Shown piece after piece: positions 52,087 to 60,560 of a stretch of 64,000 nt of DNA; within the stretch, counting starts at the first letter, position 1, and each line of letters starts with the position of its first letter. The DNA lies in contig NZ_CP132942.1 in the NCBI RefSeq assembly GCF_040359615.1, positions 1,116,001-1,180,000 of the forward strand, in the 5' to 3' direction. The translations under genes and the position numbers were made by a program. Under the pieces are notes generated by a model, which had not been told where the DNA came from, did not search any database, and saw only the letters and a list, made by a program, of their open reading frames with translations. The DNA is from Tunturibacter psychrotolerans. GTDB taxonomy: Bacteria > Acidobacteriota > Terriglobia > Terriglobales > Acidobacteriaceae.

Positions 52087-53022
52087 ATGTGGAAGAAGAA
52101 TCTCTTTTATATCGGGATCATTGTTTCAGCGAGCGGATTGATCGGGCCTCCCCTTGCGTTGGCAGCGGGTCTCGCGTTTGGTTTGAGTACGGTTCATACG
52201 TTTCACGGGGAGAGCCGGTGTCTTTCCAAGTTTTTGTTGCAGGCCGCGGTGGTTTGCCTGGGATTCGGGATGAATCTGAAGGAGGTCGTGCACGCGGGTG
52301 CGTCGGGGTTTATGTATACGGCGATCAGCATTACGTTTGCACTGTGCCTGGGAGTTGCGTTGGGTAAGTTGTTACAGGTGGGCAAGACGCAGTCGTTGCT
52401 GATCAGCTTTGGGACGGCGATCTGCGGAGGGAGCGCGATTGCGGCGATGGGGCCGGTGCTGAATGCCAATGAAGAGGAGATGGCTGTCTCGCTGGGGACG
52501 GTATTTGTGCTGAACTCTGTGGCGCTGCTGCTGTTTCCATTGATTGGACACCTGATGAATTTTTCGCAGACGCAGTTTGGGTTGTGGTCGGCGCTGGCGA
52601 TTCATGACACGAGCTCGGTGGTGGGCGCAGGCGCGAAGTATGGGCCAACGGCGCTGGCAGTGGGGACGACGGTGAAGCTGGCCAGGGCGTTGTGGATTGT
52701 GCCGTTGGCGATTGCTACGGCGATGTTGAAGAAGAGCAAGGCGAAGGTAGCTTGGCCTTGGTTCATCTTGTACTTCTGCTTCGCGGCGGTGGCGGCGAGT
52801 TATCTGCCGCGGTATATGCCGCAGATGGTGCCGTTGTTTTCAGCGTTGAACCGACTGGGACGTGCGGCGTTGACGGTTGTGCTGTTTCTGATTGGGACAG
52901 GCATTACGCGAGAGACGCTGAAGGAGGTAGGCGTAAGGCCGATGGTGCAGGGGATCACGCTTTGGATTGTGGTGGCGAGCTTGTCGCTGTGGGCGATCCA
53001 TGTGGGGTGGATTTCGCTGTGA
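52087..53022 (+). CDS. YeiH-family putative sulfate exporter
   Basis: About 311 residues, UPF0324/YeiH family, with roughly 9-10 membrane helices. Family marks are LGFGMNLKEVVHAG, the ISFGTAICGGSAIAAMGPVLN segment and the HDTSSVVGAGAKYG motif. The family is often annotated as putative sulfate exporters, but the substrate is not firmly known. The ATG at 52087 was chosen because the added N-terminal residues of a longer form lack hydrophobic character. It forms a regulator-transporter pair with the LysR gene. Confidence 0.88.
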   Translation: MWKKNLFYIGIIVSASGLIGPPLALAAGLAFGLSTVHTFHGESRCLSKFLLQAAVVCLGFGMNLKEVVHAGASGFMYTAISITFALCLGVALGKLLQVGKTQSLLISFGTAICGGSAIAAMGPVLNANEEEMAVSLGTVFVLNSVALLLFPLIGHLMNFSQTQFGLWSALAIHDTSSVVGAGAKYGPTALAVGTTVKLARALWIVPLAIATAMLKKSKAKVAWPWFILYFCFAAVAASYLPRYMPQMVPLFSALNRLGRAALTVVLFLIGTGITRETLKEVGVRPMVQGITLWIVVASLSLWAIHVGWISL

Positions 53023-53153
53023 GGAACTAGCGGATCCCTAATGTGAGTGTAAGGATCAAGCTAAGGCTTATCTCTCAAAATCGATAAAAGGGGCTTCAGC
53101 TTTTTCTGGCACCTCACTGCCACTGGTGTGTGCGCGAATCGGCTGGATCTTGT

Positions 53154-53537
53154 TTAGTGGTCTTGTTGATTCGATGTGGCTTGGGGTTGCTTGCTGCCGC
53201 CGTCTTTGAAGGGATCCTTCCAGTGTTCGGGTAGGCCGCTCCGATGGCGGCGCTTATTGATTTTGATGCTGGAGGAGATCGAAAGGCTGGCTACGGTGAA
53301 GCTGACAAGTTGCCGCTGGCTGCAGCGAAGGCAACGGACGGGGTATCGCATGAGGAGGATTTCGGTGAGATCTTGAGAGCGCAGGCTGGAGCGACGGAAG
53401 CTTTGGCCGGTGCAGAACTGGCATCGGATGGGGGCCCCGTTTTGAGGATCGACTCCGAAGAATGGTTCGCGTTCGTGAGAAGAATGACGTCTGCGGCGGG
53501 AGCTGTTGCTGTTATCGGTGCTGAATTTCATCTTCAA
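53154..53537 (-). CDS. Small double-CxxC protein coupled to MerR gene
   Basis: A 127-residue protein. [17 protein letters not shown] and [13 protein letters not shown] give two C-x2-C pairs about 30 residues apart, a zinc-ribbon pattern, flanked by basic and Ser-rich sequence. Its ATG overlaps the stop of the MerR gene (ATGA at 53534-53537), which supports it as a real, co-translated gene. No known family is named; it may bind zinc or nucleic acid. Confidence 0.65.
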   Translation of the reverse strand: MKMKFSTDNSNSSRRRRHSSHEREPFFGVDPQNGAPIRCQFCTGQSFRRSSLRSQDLTEILLMRYPVRCLRCSQRQLVSFTVASLSISSSIKINKRRHRSGLPEHWKDPFKDGGSKQPQATSNQQDH

Positions 53538-54052
53538 CTTTTATTGTCTTCGGGAAGAAGTGGGAGATCGAACAGCTTTTGCGGAGTCCGACGCGAGATA
53601 CTGGGCGTGCGGGGGGCGCGGATGGGGTGAATGGTGGGGCGAGATGGCGACTTGGAGAGCAGGGAGTGAAGGTCGCGGAGATCTTTGTGCAGTTTCTGGA
53701 GCTGGCGCGAGTCGACGCTGGGGGTGGTGCCTTCGATGGTCAGGGCCAGCTGCGGCTCTCGATGTTTGAGCTCACTTTTGAAGACTTGGCGGGCGCCGGG
53801 GATGGTGTAGCCCTCGTTGTAGAGGAGGCTCTTGATTCGCAGGGCCATTTCAACGTCGCGGCGGCGGTAGAGACGCTGGCCGGTGCCGCCCTTGTGCGGC
53901 TTGAGTTGAGGAAACTCGCTCTCCCAAAAACGGAGGACGTAGGCGGGGACGTCGCAGAGCTTGGCGACCTCGCCGATGCGGAAGTAGAGCTTGTCCGGGA
54001 TGTCGGACCCGGAGGTTGGGGTGGTTTTGCGGATTGGCTGGTGCTGCGCCAT
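53534..54052 (-). CDS. MerR-family regulator
   Basis: A 172-residue regulator. The N-terminal MerR-type DNA-binding domain (about 22-95) begins [31 protein letters not shown] and includes [24 protein letters not shown]. The C-terminal part is short, Ser/Pro/Arg-rich and lacks a classical metal-binding loop, so it may not respond to metals. It is followed by the overlapping CxxC gene. Similar short MerR proteins are common in Acidobacteria and related phyla. Confidence 0.88.
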   Translation of the reverse strand: MAQHQPIRKTTPTSGSDIPDKLYFRIGEVAKLCDVPAYVLRFWESEFPQLKPHKGGTGQRLYRRRDVEMALRIKSLLYNEGYTIPGARQVFKSELKHREPQLALTIEGTTPSVDSRQLQKLHKDLRDLHSLLSKSPSRPTIHPIRAPRTPSISRRTPQKLFDLPLLPEDNKS

Positions 54053-54171
54053 GCCAGGAAGCTCCGAGGGCCGCCTTTCCGGCGGGGGTGGCCTATGGTC
54101 CGGCTGCTGCCAGTATAGGCCACTCGCGATGGCACGGTTTGTAATTTTCCCTGGTTAGGACTGTTGAATTT

Positions 54172-55302
54172 TCAGGCACCTGGGGTGAAGACGGGTTGGC
54201 GTGGCTCGGTTTTGCCGCGGGCGCTGCGGAGGTACTGGACGGGCCAGGTGGTGGACTGGTGGAGGACGGCGGCGGCGTGAAGAGGCCAGTAGGGGTTGCG
54301 GAGGAGCTCTCGCGCGAGCAGGATGAGGTCGGCTTGGCCGGTGCGAACGATCTGGTCGGCCTGGGCTGGTTCGGTGATCATTCCGACGGCAGCGGTGGGG
54401 ATCTGGGCCTCGCGGTGGATGGTGTCGGAGTGGTGGACCTGATAGCCGGAGCCGACGGGAATCTGCTGGGCGGGGTGGTTGCCACCGGTGGAGACGTCTA
54501 CGAGATCGACATCTGCCTGTTTGAGGAGTTTGGAGAAGGCGACGGATTGGGGGAGATCCCAGCTTGCACCGAGGGACTCGGGAGCCCAGTCGGTGGCGGA
54601 GATGCGGACGAAAAGCGGCAGGTGTTTGGGCCAGGCGGCGCGGACGGCTTTGACGACTTCGAGGGGGAAGCGGGTGCGGTTTTCGAAGCTGCCGCCGTAC
54701 TCGTCGGTGCGGTGGTTGGAGAGCGGAGAGAGGAACTGGTGGAGGAGATAGCCGTGGGCGGAGTGGATCTCAACGAGGTCGAAGCCGGCGGCGAGGGCAC
54801 GATGGGCAGCTGCGAGGAAGTCGGCGACGATCTTGTCCATGCCGGCGCGATCGAGTGCGGTGGGGAGCGGGTAGGGCTCGTCGAAGCGGATGGCGGAGGG
54901 GGCGACGGGCTGCCAGCCGCCTTCAGAGGCGGGCATGGTGCGGGTGGGCTCCCATGGGACGGACATGCTAGCTTTGCGGCCGGCGTGGGCGAGCTGGATG
55001 CCGGCGTAGGTGCCGTGCTGGTGCAGGAAGGTGGTGATGCGCTTGAGTTCGGGGATGTGCTCGTCTTTCCAGATGCCGAGGTCGGCTGGGGTGATGCGGC
55101 CTTCGGAGTTTACCGCTGCGGCCTCTGTGATGATGAGGCCGGCGCCGCCGACGGCGCGGCTTCCGAGGTGGACGAGATGCCATTCGTTGGCGAATCCGTC
55201 GATGGAGGAGTATTCGCACATGGGGGAGACGGCGATGCGGTTGGGCAGAGTGAGGCTGCGGAGCTTGAGGGGGGCGAAGAGATGGTCGGTTGGCTGGGTC
55301 AC
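54172..55302 (-). CDS. Old Yellow Enzyme, YqjM-like NADPH dehydrogenase
   Basis: About 376 residues forming an FMN-binding TIM barrel. It opens with LFAPLKLRSLTLPNRIAVSPMCEYSS, with the Cys-containing motif MCxYS of YqjM-type enzymes, and has FDLVEIHSAHGYLLHQFLSP with the catalytic His pair and a C-terminal FMN-phosphate loop (GQADLILLARELLRNPYWP). It reduces activated double bonds with NADPH. The most plausible start is a GTG at 55302 since no ATG fits the homologous N-terminus; a longer reading to 55854 includes non-coding sequence. Confidence 0.88.
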   Translation of the reverse strand: MTQPTDHLFAPLKLRSLTLPNRIAVSPMCEYSSIDGFANEWHLVHLGSRAVGGAGLIITEAAAVNSEGRITPADLGIWKDEHIPELKRITTFLHQHGTYAGIQLAHAGRKASMSVPWEPTRTMPASEGGWQPVAPSAIRFDEPYPLPTALDRAGMDKIVADFLAAAHRALAAGFDLVEIHSAHGYLLHQFLSPLSNHRTDEYGGSFENRTRFPLEVVKAVRAAWPKHLPLFVRISATDWAPESLGASWDLPQSVAFSKLLKQADVDLVDVSTGGNHPAQQIPVGSGYQVHHSDTIHREAQIPTAAVGMITEPAQADQIVRTGQADLILLARELLRNPYWPLHAAAVLHQSTTWPVQYLRSARGKTEPRQPVFTPGA

Positions 55303-55329
55303 GACTTTTAGATGTAGTTGAATGCTCGG

Positions 55330-55560
55330 TGGATGTGGCTGGAGGAACTTCGCACGGCCAATTAAATTTTTCCTGTGGGTCTTTTGAAGGTTTTTGGGAG
55401 GGGTTTCGGGAAAAGGTGGAGATTTTTGTGGTCTTTTTGTGGTGAAGATGTGGTGGAATGCGTGGTGAACGTGGTGCGCAGACCGCGAGATTTTGAAGGT
55501 TGAAAAATACGCCATCAATTTCACATTTTTTCGGATAATTTGAAGAACGGAACCAGAAGG
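55330..55560. other. Unusual AT-rich intergenic tract
   Basis: This 230-bp gap between the OYE gene and the lipoprotein gene is rich in G/T on the + strand, with GTGGTG repeated four times at about 10-12-bp intervals in 55439-55480 (GTGGTGAAGATGTGGTGGAA, then GTGGTGAACGTGGTGCG) and T-runs such as TTTTTGTGGTCTTTTTGTGG. It does not resemble a terminator or known riboswitch. It may be a repetitive element or regulatory leader. Confidence 0.45.
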
Positions 55561-55600
55561 TTCGAGAAGGCGTATTGTTTCCTGACCGATGGAGGCTGAG

Positions 55601-56227
55601 ATGCGGGTGAACCAAGGTGTTGCGGCAGCGATGTTGTTAGCGGCGATCGCGGCGTCGACGATGCTGATGAACGGCTGCCGGATCGAGAACGATAAACACG
55701 GCGATGCCGATAATGTGAAGATCGCCACTCCGTTTGGCGGGATGTCGGTGAAGACGAACGAAGCGGCTGGTGTTGAGGGGATTGGGCTGCCGGTGTATCC
55801 GGGAGCGGTGATGGTGAAGAAGAAGGATAAGAACGACGGGGCGGCCGATATCAATTTGAGCTTTGGCAGTTTTACGCTGAAGGTGAAGGCGGCCAGTTAT
55901 ACGACGCCCGATAGTCCAGACCTGGTGACGGCGTTTTATCGCAAGGCGCTGGGGCGGTATGGCGATGTGATTCAGTGCCAGAACGACAAGCCGGTGAGTT
56001 CGCAGACGCGAACGGCAGAGGGGTTGACCTGCGCGGACGATCAGAAGAATCACATCAAAGTGGATAACGATCTGTCGGGCAAGTTGGAGCTGAAGGCTGG
56101 GTCGAAGCAGCACCAGCATATCGTCGGGATCGATCCGGATGGGAGTGGGACGAAGATCGGGATGGTGGCGCTGGATCTGCCGGGGCGTGTGTCGGTTGGC
56201 GACGACGAGGACTCTAGCAAGCAGTGA
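55601..56227 (+). CDS. Predicted lipoprotein of unknown function
   Basis: About 208 residues. The N-terminal AAMLLAAIAASTMLMNGCR is a lipoprotein signal with the Cys after LMNG. The mature part has a Tyr-Pro-Gly motif (LPVYPGA) and SFTLKVKAASYTTPDSPDLVTAFYRKALGRYG, a layout common to acidobacterial secreted proteins. GGAGG lies 6 bases before the ATG at 55601. Two further Cys (IQCQ, LTCAD) could form a disulfide. No function is known. Confidence 0.72.
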   Translation: MRVNQGVAAAMLLAAIAASTMLMNGCRIENDKHGDADNVKIATPFGGMSVKTNEAAGVEGIGLPVYPGAVMVKKKDKNDGAADINLSFGSFTLKVKAASYTTPDSPDLVTAFYRKALGRYGDVIQCQNDKPVSSQTRTAEGLTCADDQKNHIKVDNDLSGKLELKAGSKQHQHIVGIDPDGSGTKIGMVALDLPGRVSVGDDEDSSKQ

Positions 56228-56238
56228 CGGTGCTCCCG

Positions 56239-56308
56239 CTGCGCGCGGGGCGGTCACTTCGTGACTTATGTACCCCTCCGGTTGCCGCTCCCGTTGGTCG
56301 CAATGAGA
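56239..56308. repeat. Dispersed intergenic repeat, copy B
   Basis: Shares GCGGTCACTTCGTGAC, a CCC-TCCGG-type segment and CCGTTGGTCGCAATGAGA with copy A at 44503-44572, with about three quarters identity over the ~70 bp by eye. It follows the lipoprotein gene and precedes a membrane-protein gene. Confidence 0.7.
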
Positions 56309-56388
56309 AAATCGCGTGATGCATTTAGAAGCTGGGATACATTCCCGGCGCTTGCCGCGCTTTGTTGGGTGGGGTAGCTTCATAAGAT

Positions 56389-57075
56389 ATGCATGAGTAT
56401 TGTCATCGTTGCGGAGGCGAGCTTTCGGCCAGTGTGGGCGAGTCGCCATTCTGCCCCCATTGCGGTTCGCCGCAGATCTATCTGCAGGACTACGAGGAGC
56501 AGAACAACGGCGCCGAGGGAAGCACTACGGGCGCCGCGCCACCGCCCAGCCCGCAACAGGTCGAGTGGAAGACGGCGATTCGTTGTGCGCTGTTAGTCGC
56601 GGGAGTGGCGGGGGTGCTGAGTGTCATTTCGGCAAAGGTGCAGCTGGTGTCGCCGATAAGCTGGCTTTGGACGATCAGTGGGTCGATGATTACGCTGGCG
56701 CTGTATCAGAAGCGGAGACCGCTGGCGTGGATGGATGCGGGAGTGGGTGCGCGGATCGGCGTGGTGGTTGGGTTGGCGCTGGTCTCCTGTCTTGCGGTTG
56801 CGATGGCGGGCGCGGGGTTGGTGGCGAGGTTTGGGCTGCATAGCATGGCGGGGTTCGATGCGGAACTGACGCAGACGCTGCATACTCAGGTTGAGAAGGC
56901 CGCTGCAGCTGCGCCGCAACCGCCCGAGATGGTGCGGTTTCTGTATTCGCCTGAGGTGAGGGCGGGAATTATGCTGGCGGGGTTCTCGATGGTTTCGGGA
57001 GTCCTGCTGGTGCTGTCGACCGTTGGCGGGGCGCTGGGTGGGTTTATGCGGATGCGGCGGAAGGTTTCGGCGTAG
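56389..57075 (+). CDS. Zinc-ribbon membrane protein
   Basis: A 228-residue protein. The N-terminus carries a zinc ribbon with CHRCGGEL and CPHCGSP (two C-x2-C pairs), then a linker rich in Pro/Gly, and four predicted membrane helices (about 67-85, 91-108, 121-146, 199-218). Similar N-terminal ribbon plus membrane proteins are widespread but uncharacterised. Its last helices are preceded by a soluble loop (GFDAELTQTLHTQVEKAAAAAPQ). Confidence 0.8.
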   Translation: MHEYCHRCGGELSASVGESPFCPHCGSPQIYLQDYEEQNNGAEGSTTGAAPPPSPQQVEWKTAIRCALLVAGVAGVLSVISAKVQLVSPISWLWTISGSMITLALYQKRRPLAWMDAGVGARIGVVVGLALVSCLAVAMAGAGLVARFGLHSMAGFDAELTQTLHTQVEKAAAAAPQPPEMVRFLYSPEVRAGIMLAGFSMVSGVLLVLSTVGGALGGFMRMRRKVSA

Positions 57076-57151
57076 TAAGAGAACCGGAGAAGCTTCACAA
57101 GCCCCTTGCCGTCTCATTTTGATTTGAAGTGACACCTGACATGGAGGCCAG

Positions 57152-58654
57152 TCAACTTGCCTTCGGCAAAAACTGATTGAGGTAAGCATCAACGGCGTTC
57201 CAATCACCGCTCTTTGTGGCAAGAGCGACGTATCCGTCAGGACGAACCAGCGAAAGACTATCGGGAGATAAAGGAGCGCGTGGCGTGGCCTCAAGGAGAG
57301 CGCTGTATTTTAGTAGCAGGGCTGAGGGCAAGTTGTTGGATTCCGCGAAGAGAGCAAATCGCGGAGCATCGCCGAAGCCGACAGGCGGCTCATTTTCACG
57401 AATCAGAGCCCGCTTACCTGGTTTGACGCCATGGCGCGGGTGCTGTGTGTGCGCGTTCAAAGGACTGTCTGAATACCCAATCGATATCTCCGAGAGCAAA
57501 TTCGCCATTGTGTGCGTGACAGGCGCGAAGCCTAAGACAAGAGACGCTACATGGTTGCGGATAGACTGCTTGACGCCGCCGCGAAGCAGTGCCGCCTCCG
57601 TGGCTCTGCCGGTGAATTCAAGGAGCACTTTTGCGACTGGGCTACGCTCGGCGCTATAGCTGCTCAGCAATGGCTCAGGCTGGCAGATGCCGCGCGACAC
57701 CAGCGCCAGCTTCCAGGTGAGATTGAATGCATCCTGCATACCGGTGTTCATCCCCTGACCGCCCGCGGGGCTGTGGACGTGCGCAGCATCGCCGGCGACA
57801 AAGACGCGGCCGGACCGGTAGTCGTCAACCTTGCGCTCGTTGATGCTGAAGTTCGACCGCCACACGGAATCCTCGGCCTTGATTCCGCCAGGGCCGCGCG
57901 TGTCGAGAACACGCTGGATATCTTCGACTGTAGGAGCAGGGCGGTTGCCTTCGCCGATCGGGCCGGAAGACTCTCCCACATTTGCGATGATGCGGTGCCT
58001 CGTTCCCTGGAGCGGAAAGAGCGCGAGAATTCCATCAGCATGCCAATAGATGTTGATGGCGGGAGTTCCCTGTACTCCGGTGAGATAGATGTCGGCCAGC
58101 ATCCAGTCGCTGAGAAGGGTGCTGCCGTGAAACTCCTTGTTGAGTTTGTGCCTTACGATGCTGTGAGCACCGTCGGCGCCGATGAGCCACGAGGCCTCTG
58201 CGGTCTCTTCGCTGCCGTCGGCGTGTTTCAGCACATAAGTCACACCATCGGAAGTCTCCTTGAAATCTGTCAGCTCAGTCTGCCGCTCCGCTTTTATGTT
58301 GAAGGTGGCAAGATGCTCTTCCAGCAGGCGCTCTGTATCGCTCTGAGGAATCATCACAACGAACTTGTACTTGGAGTCAACTTCCTTCATGTCGGCGTGA
58401 CCGATATGTTCGCTGCCGGAGAGGATATTGACTGACTCGGTTTTGAGTCCGGTCTCGATGAAGCGATCCGCGCAGTTCGGGGACATCCGATTGATGAGCT
58501 CCAGTGTGCGAGCCCACAAGACAATGGCCTTCGATTTATCGGTACGCTGCGTGTTTTTGTCGACAAGACGAACGGATAAGCCATAACGGGACAACTCGGA
58601 TGCCATCGTGAGCCCGACTGGCCCTGCTCCTGCAATGAGAACATCTGTCTTCAT
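57152..58654 (-). CDS. FAD-dependent aromatic-type monooxygenase
   Basis: About 500 residues of the PHBH-like group. MKTDVLIAGAGPVGLTMASELSRYG is the FAD fold; the DG motif is in WLIGADGAHSIVRHKL; GDAAHVHSPAGGQGMNTGMQD follows. The C-terminal region to RPDGYVALATKSGDW is the thioredoxin-like tail. ATG 58654 has GAGGAA ten bases upstream. It would hydroxylate an aromatic or polyketide-type compound. It is unlinked to a regulator, unlike the copy at 40.3 kb. Confidence 0.9.
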   Translation of the reverse strand: MKTDVLIAGAGPVGLTMASELSRYGLSVRLVDKNTQRTDKSKAIVLWARTLELINRMSPNCADRFIETGLKTESVNILSGSEHIGHADMKEVDSKYKFVVMIPQSDTERLLEEHLATFNIKAERQTELTDFKETSDGVTYVLKHADGSEETAEASWLIGADGAHSIVRHKLNKEFHGSTLLSDWMLADIYLTGVQGTPAINIYWHADGILALFPLQGTRHRIIANVGESSGPIGEGNRPAPTVEDIQRVLDTRGPGGIKAEDSVWRSNFSINERKVDDYRSGRVFVAGDAAHVHSPAGGQGMNTGMQDAFNLTWKLALVSRGICQPEPLLSSYSAERSPVAKVLLEFTGRATEAALLRGGVKQSIRNHVASLVLGFAPVTHTMANLLSEISIGYSDSPLNAHTQHPRHGVKPGKRALIRENEPPVGFGDAPRFALFAESNNLPSALLLKYSALLEATPRAPLSPDSLSLVRPDGYVALATKSGDWNAVDAYLNQFLPKAS

Positions 58655-58855
58655 AACGTGCGATTCCTCTTTCTGGCCGATGACAGCCTTACTTAAGACG
58701 GAGCGGCACAGATTTGCTGGGCGACTCGGAGATATGCACGGCAAATAGTATGAGATCGAGGACGGTAACTAATAACGGGAAATACCAAGAAAATGTACTC
58801 CCACTGAGGGCCAGAATCAACTCGGCGTGATGATTCTTAGAAGGCGGCTTGTCGG

Positions 58856-58877
58856 AAGCGCTGGAGCCGCAGCGCTT
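58856..58877 (+). other. Hairpin in the pyrR leader
   Basis: AAGCGCT at 58856-58862 and AGCGCTT at 58871-58877 form a perfect 7-bp stem with an 8-base loop, 75 bases before pyrR. PyrR acts on leader RNA hairpins in some bacteria, but the known binding-loop consensus is not clearly recognisable, and no T-run follows. Confidence 0.3.
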
Positions 58878-58952
58878 AGTGGTAACGACGGATTGGTTGG
58901 GTGGCTGGTTGTTCTTTTGGGTGGGTGGGCTGATATCATCAAGCGCAATCGT

Positions 58953-59528
58953 ATGAGTGAAGATACTGAAGTTCGGAAGCCGAAGTTTCGTGAAAAGGGC
59001 AGGCTGATGTCGGCCTCAGAGATCGAGCGTACGCTGGTGCGGCTGGCGCATGAGATCGTGGAAAAACATGGCGGCAGCAAGAATGTCGGCCTGGTGGGGA
59101 TCAAGCGGAGAGGGGTTCCGCTGGCGGAGAGGTTGGGCAAGCTGATCGAGAAGATTGAGAAGCATCCGGTGGATGTGGGGGTGCTGGATATCAGCTTTTA
59201 TCGCGACGATCTTTCGACCGATGGGCCGAGGCCGAAGGTGACGCCTGGGGCGATCGGGTTCGATGTGACAGGGCGCGACATCGTTTTGATGGATGACGTG
59301 CTGTATACCGGGCGGACGATTCGGGCGGCGCTGGATGCTTTGTTTGATTATGGCCGGCCGAAGAGCGTGCGGTTGCTGGTGTTGATCGATCGCGGGCATC
59401 GTGAGTTGCCGATTGAGGCGACGTACGTGGGGCGGCTTATTCCTACATCGAAGCGGGAGATTATCGAGGTGAAGCTGAACGAGGTCGATGGGCAGGAGCA
59501 GGTGCTGCTGGTTGAAGTGGTGGATTGA
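58953..59528 (+). CDS. pyrR: PyrR regulator/uracil phosphoribosyltransferase
   Basis: About 191 residues. The type-I phosphoribosyltransferase fold includes LVGIKRRGVPLAERL and the PRPP-binding motif IVLMDDVLYTGRTIRAAL; the start MSEDTEVRKPKFR precedes it. PyrR binds pyrimidine-operon leader RNA in a UMP-dependent manner in Bacillus and has weak uracil PRTase activity. It leads a pyrR-pyrB-pyrC cluster. ATG 58953 is preferred because the upstream residues look unrelated to the family. Confidence 0.92.
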   Translation: MSEDTEVRKPKFREKGRLMSASEIERTLVRLAHEIVEKHGGSKNVGLVGIKRRGVPLAERLGKLIEKIEKHPVDVGVLDISFYRDDLSTDGPRPKVTPGAIGFDVTGRDIVLMDDVLYTGRTIRAALDALFDYGRPKSVRLLVLIDRGHRELPIEATYVGRLIPTSKREIIEVKLNEVDGQEQVLLVEVVD

Positions 59529-59531
59529 CGG

Positions 59532-60560
59532 GTGGCTTCGAGGACGGCAGTGGAAAGCTCTCGTGTGATGAAGAGTTCTGAGTATGCTGCGGGTTCTTTG
59601 CTGACGGTGGCGAACCTGTCGGTGGAGGATGTGGCGGCGATTCTGGCGGCGACGGACCGGCTGGAACGCATGGCTGCGGCGGAGCGGGCGAGGATTCTGG
59701 CGGGGCGGCGGATTGCGCTGCTGTTTTATGAGTCGAGCACGCGGACGAGGACTTCGTTTGAGCTGGCGGCGAAGTCGCTGGGGGCGATGACGACGCTGGT
59801 GAGCGATAAGTCTTCTTCGATTGAGAAGGGCGAGAGCCTGAAGGATACGGGGTTGACGCTGAGGGCGCTGGGGGCGGAGTGCATTGTGCTTCGGCATGCG
59901 AACTCTGGGGCGCCGTATTTGTTGGCTAAGGCGACGGGGCTGCCGGTGTTGAATGCCGGGGATGGGATGCATGAGCATCCTTCGCAGGCGCTGCTGGATC
60001 TGCGGACGATGCTGGCGCGGCTGTCGGGTGTGGGTGGGCGGCTGGTGAACGGGAAGACGCTGGATGGCGTGACGGTGGTGATTACGGGGGATATTCTGCA
60101 TAGCCGGGTGGCGCGATCGAATGCGATGTTGCTGCCGCGGCTGGGAGCGAAGGTGGTGTTGTGCGGGCCGAAGGAGTTGTTGCCGGAGGATGCGCTGGGG
60201 TTGGGCGTCCATGGGGCGAGTGGCTGCGTGGTGATTGAGCGGGATTTTGATAAGGCGTTGAAGCAGGCGCAGGTTGTGATGATGCTGCGGATTCAGCGGG
60301 AGCGGCTGGCGGGGCTGGAGCTGGATCTGGGGGACTATATTTCGCGGTATCAGTTGGATGAGGAGCGGTTGGCGGCGCGGTCGCCGGAGGCTCTGGTGAT
60401 GCATCCGGGGCCGATGATTCGTGGGCTGGAGATCGCGGGTGAGGTGGCGGATGGGCCTAACTCCGCGATTGAGGATCAGGTGCGGCATGGGCTGGCGGTG
60501 AGGACGGCGTTGCTGGTGAGGGCGCTGGGCGTGGGCGGATTTGAGAGTGTAACGGTATGA
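59532..60560 (+). CDS. pyrB: Aspartate carbamoyltransferase catalytic subunit
   Basis: A 342-residue transcarbamylase that joins carbamoyl phosphate and aspartate in pyrimidine synthesis. The carbamoyl phosphate motif STRTRTSFELAAK and the aspartate-binding motif EHPSQALLDLRTM are both present. No pyrI-like regulatory subunit is adjacent. The GTG at 59532 starts 3 bp after pyrR; an ATG at 59568 is a good alternative since the conserved domain begins later (LTVANLSVED). Its stop overlaps pyrC (ATGA). Confidence 0.94.
   Translation: MASRTAVESSRVMKSSEYAAGSLLTVANLSVEDVAAILAATDRLERMAAAERARILAGRRIALLFYESSTRTRTSFELAAKSLGAMTTLVSDKSSSIEKGESLKDTGLTLRALGAECIVLRHANSGAPYLLAKATGLPVLNAGDGMHEHPSQALLDLRTMLARLSGVGGRLVNGKTLDGVTVVITGDILHSRVARSNAMLLPRLGAKVVLCGPKELLPEDALGLGVHGASGCVVIERDFDKALKQAQVVMMLRIQRERLAGLELDLGDYISRYQLDEERLAARSPEALVMHPGPMIRGLEIAGEVADGPNSAIEDQVRHGLAVRTALLVRALGVGGFESVTV

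Noticed and set aside
55303..55854. N-terminal extension of the Old Yellow Enzyme reading frame
   Set aside because: The homologous protein starts at LFAPLKLRS; upstream sequence is His/Pro-rich, covers an AT-rich gap and overlaps the next gene.
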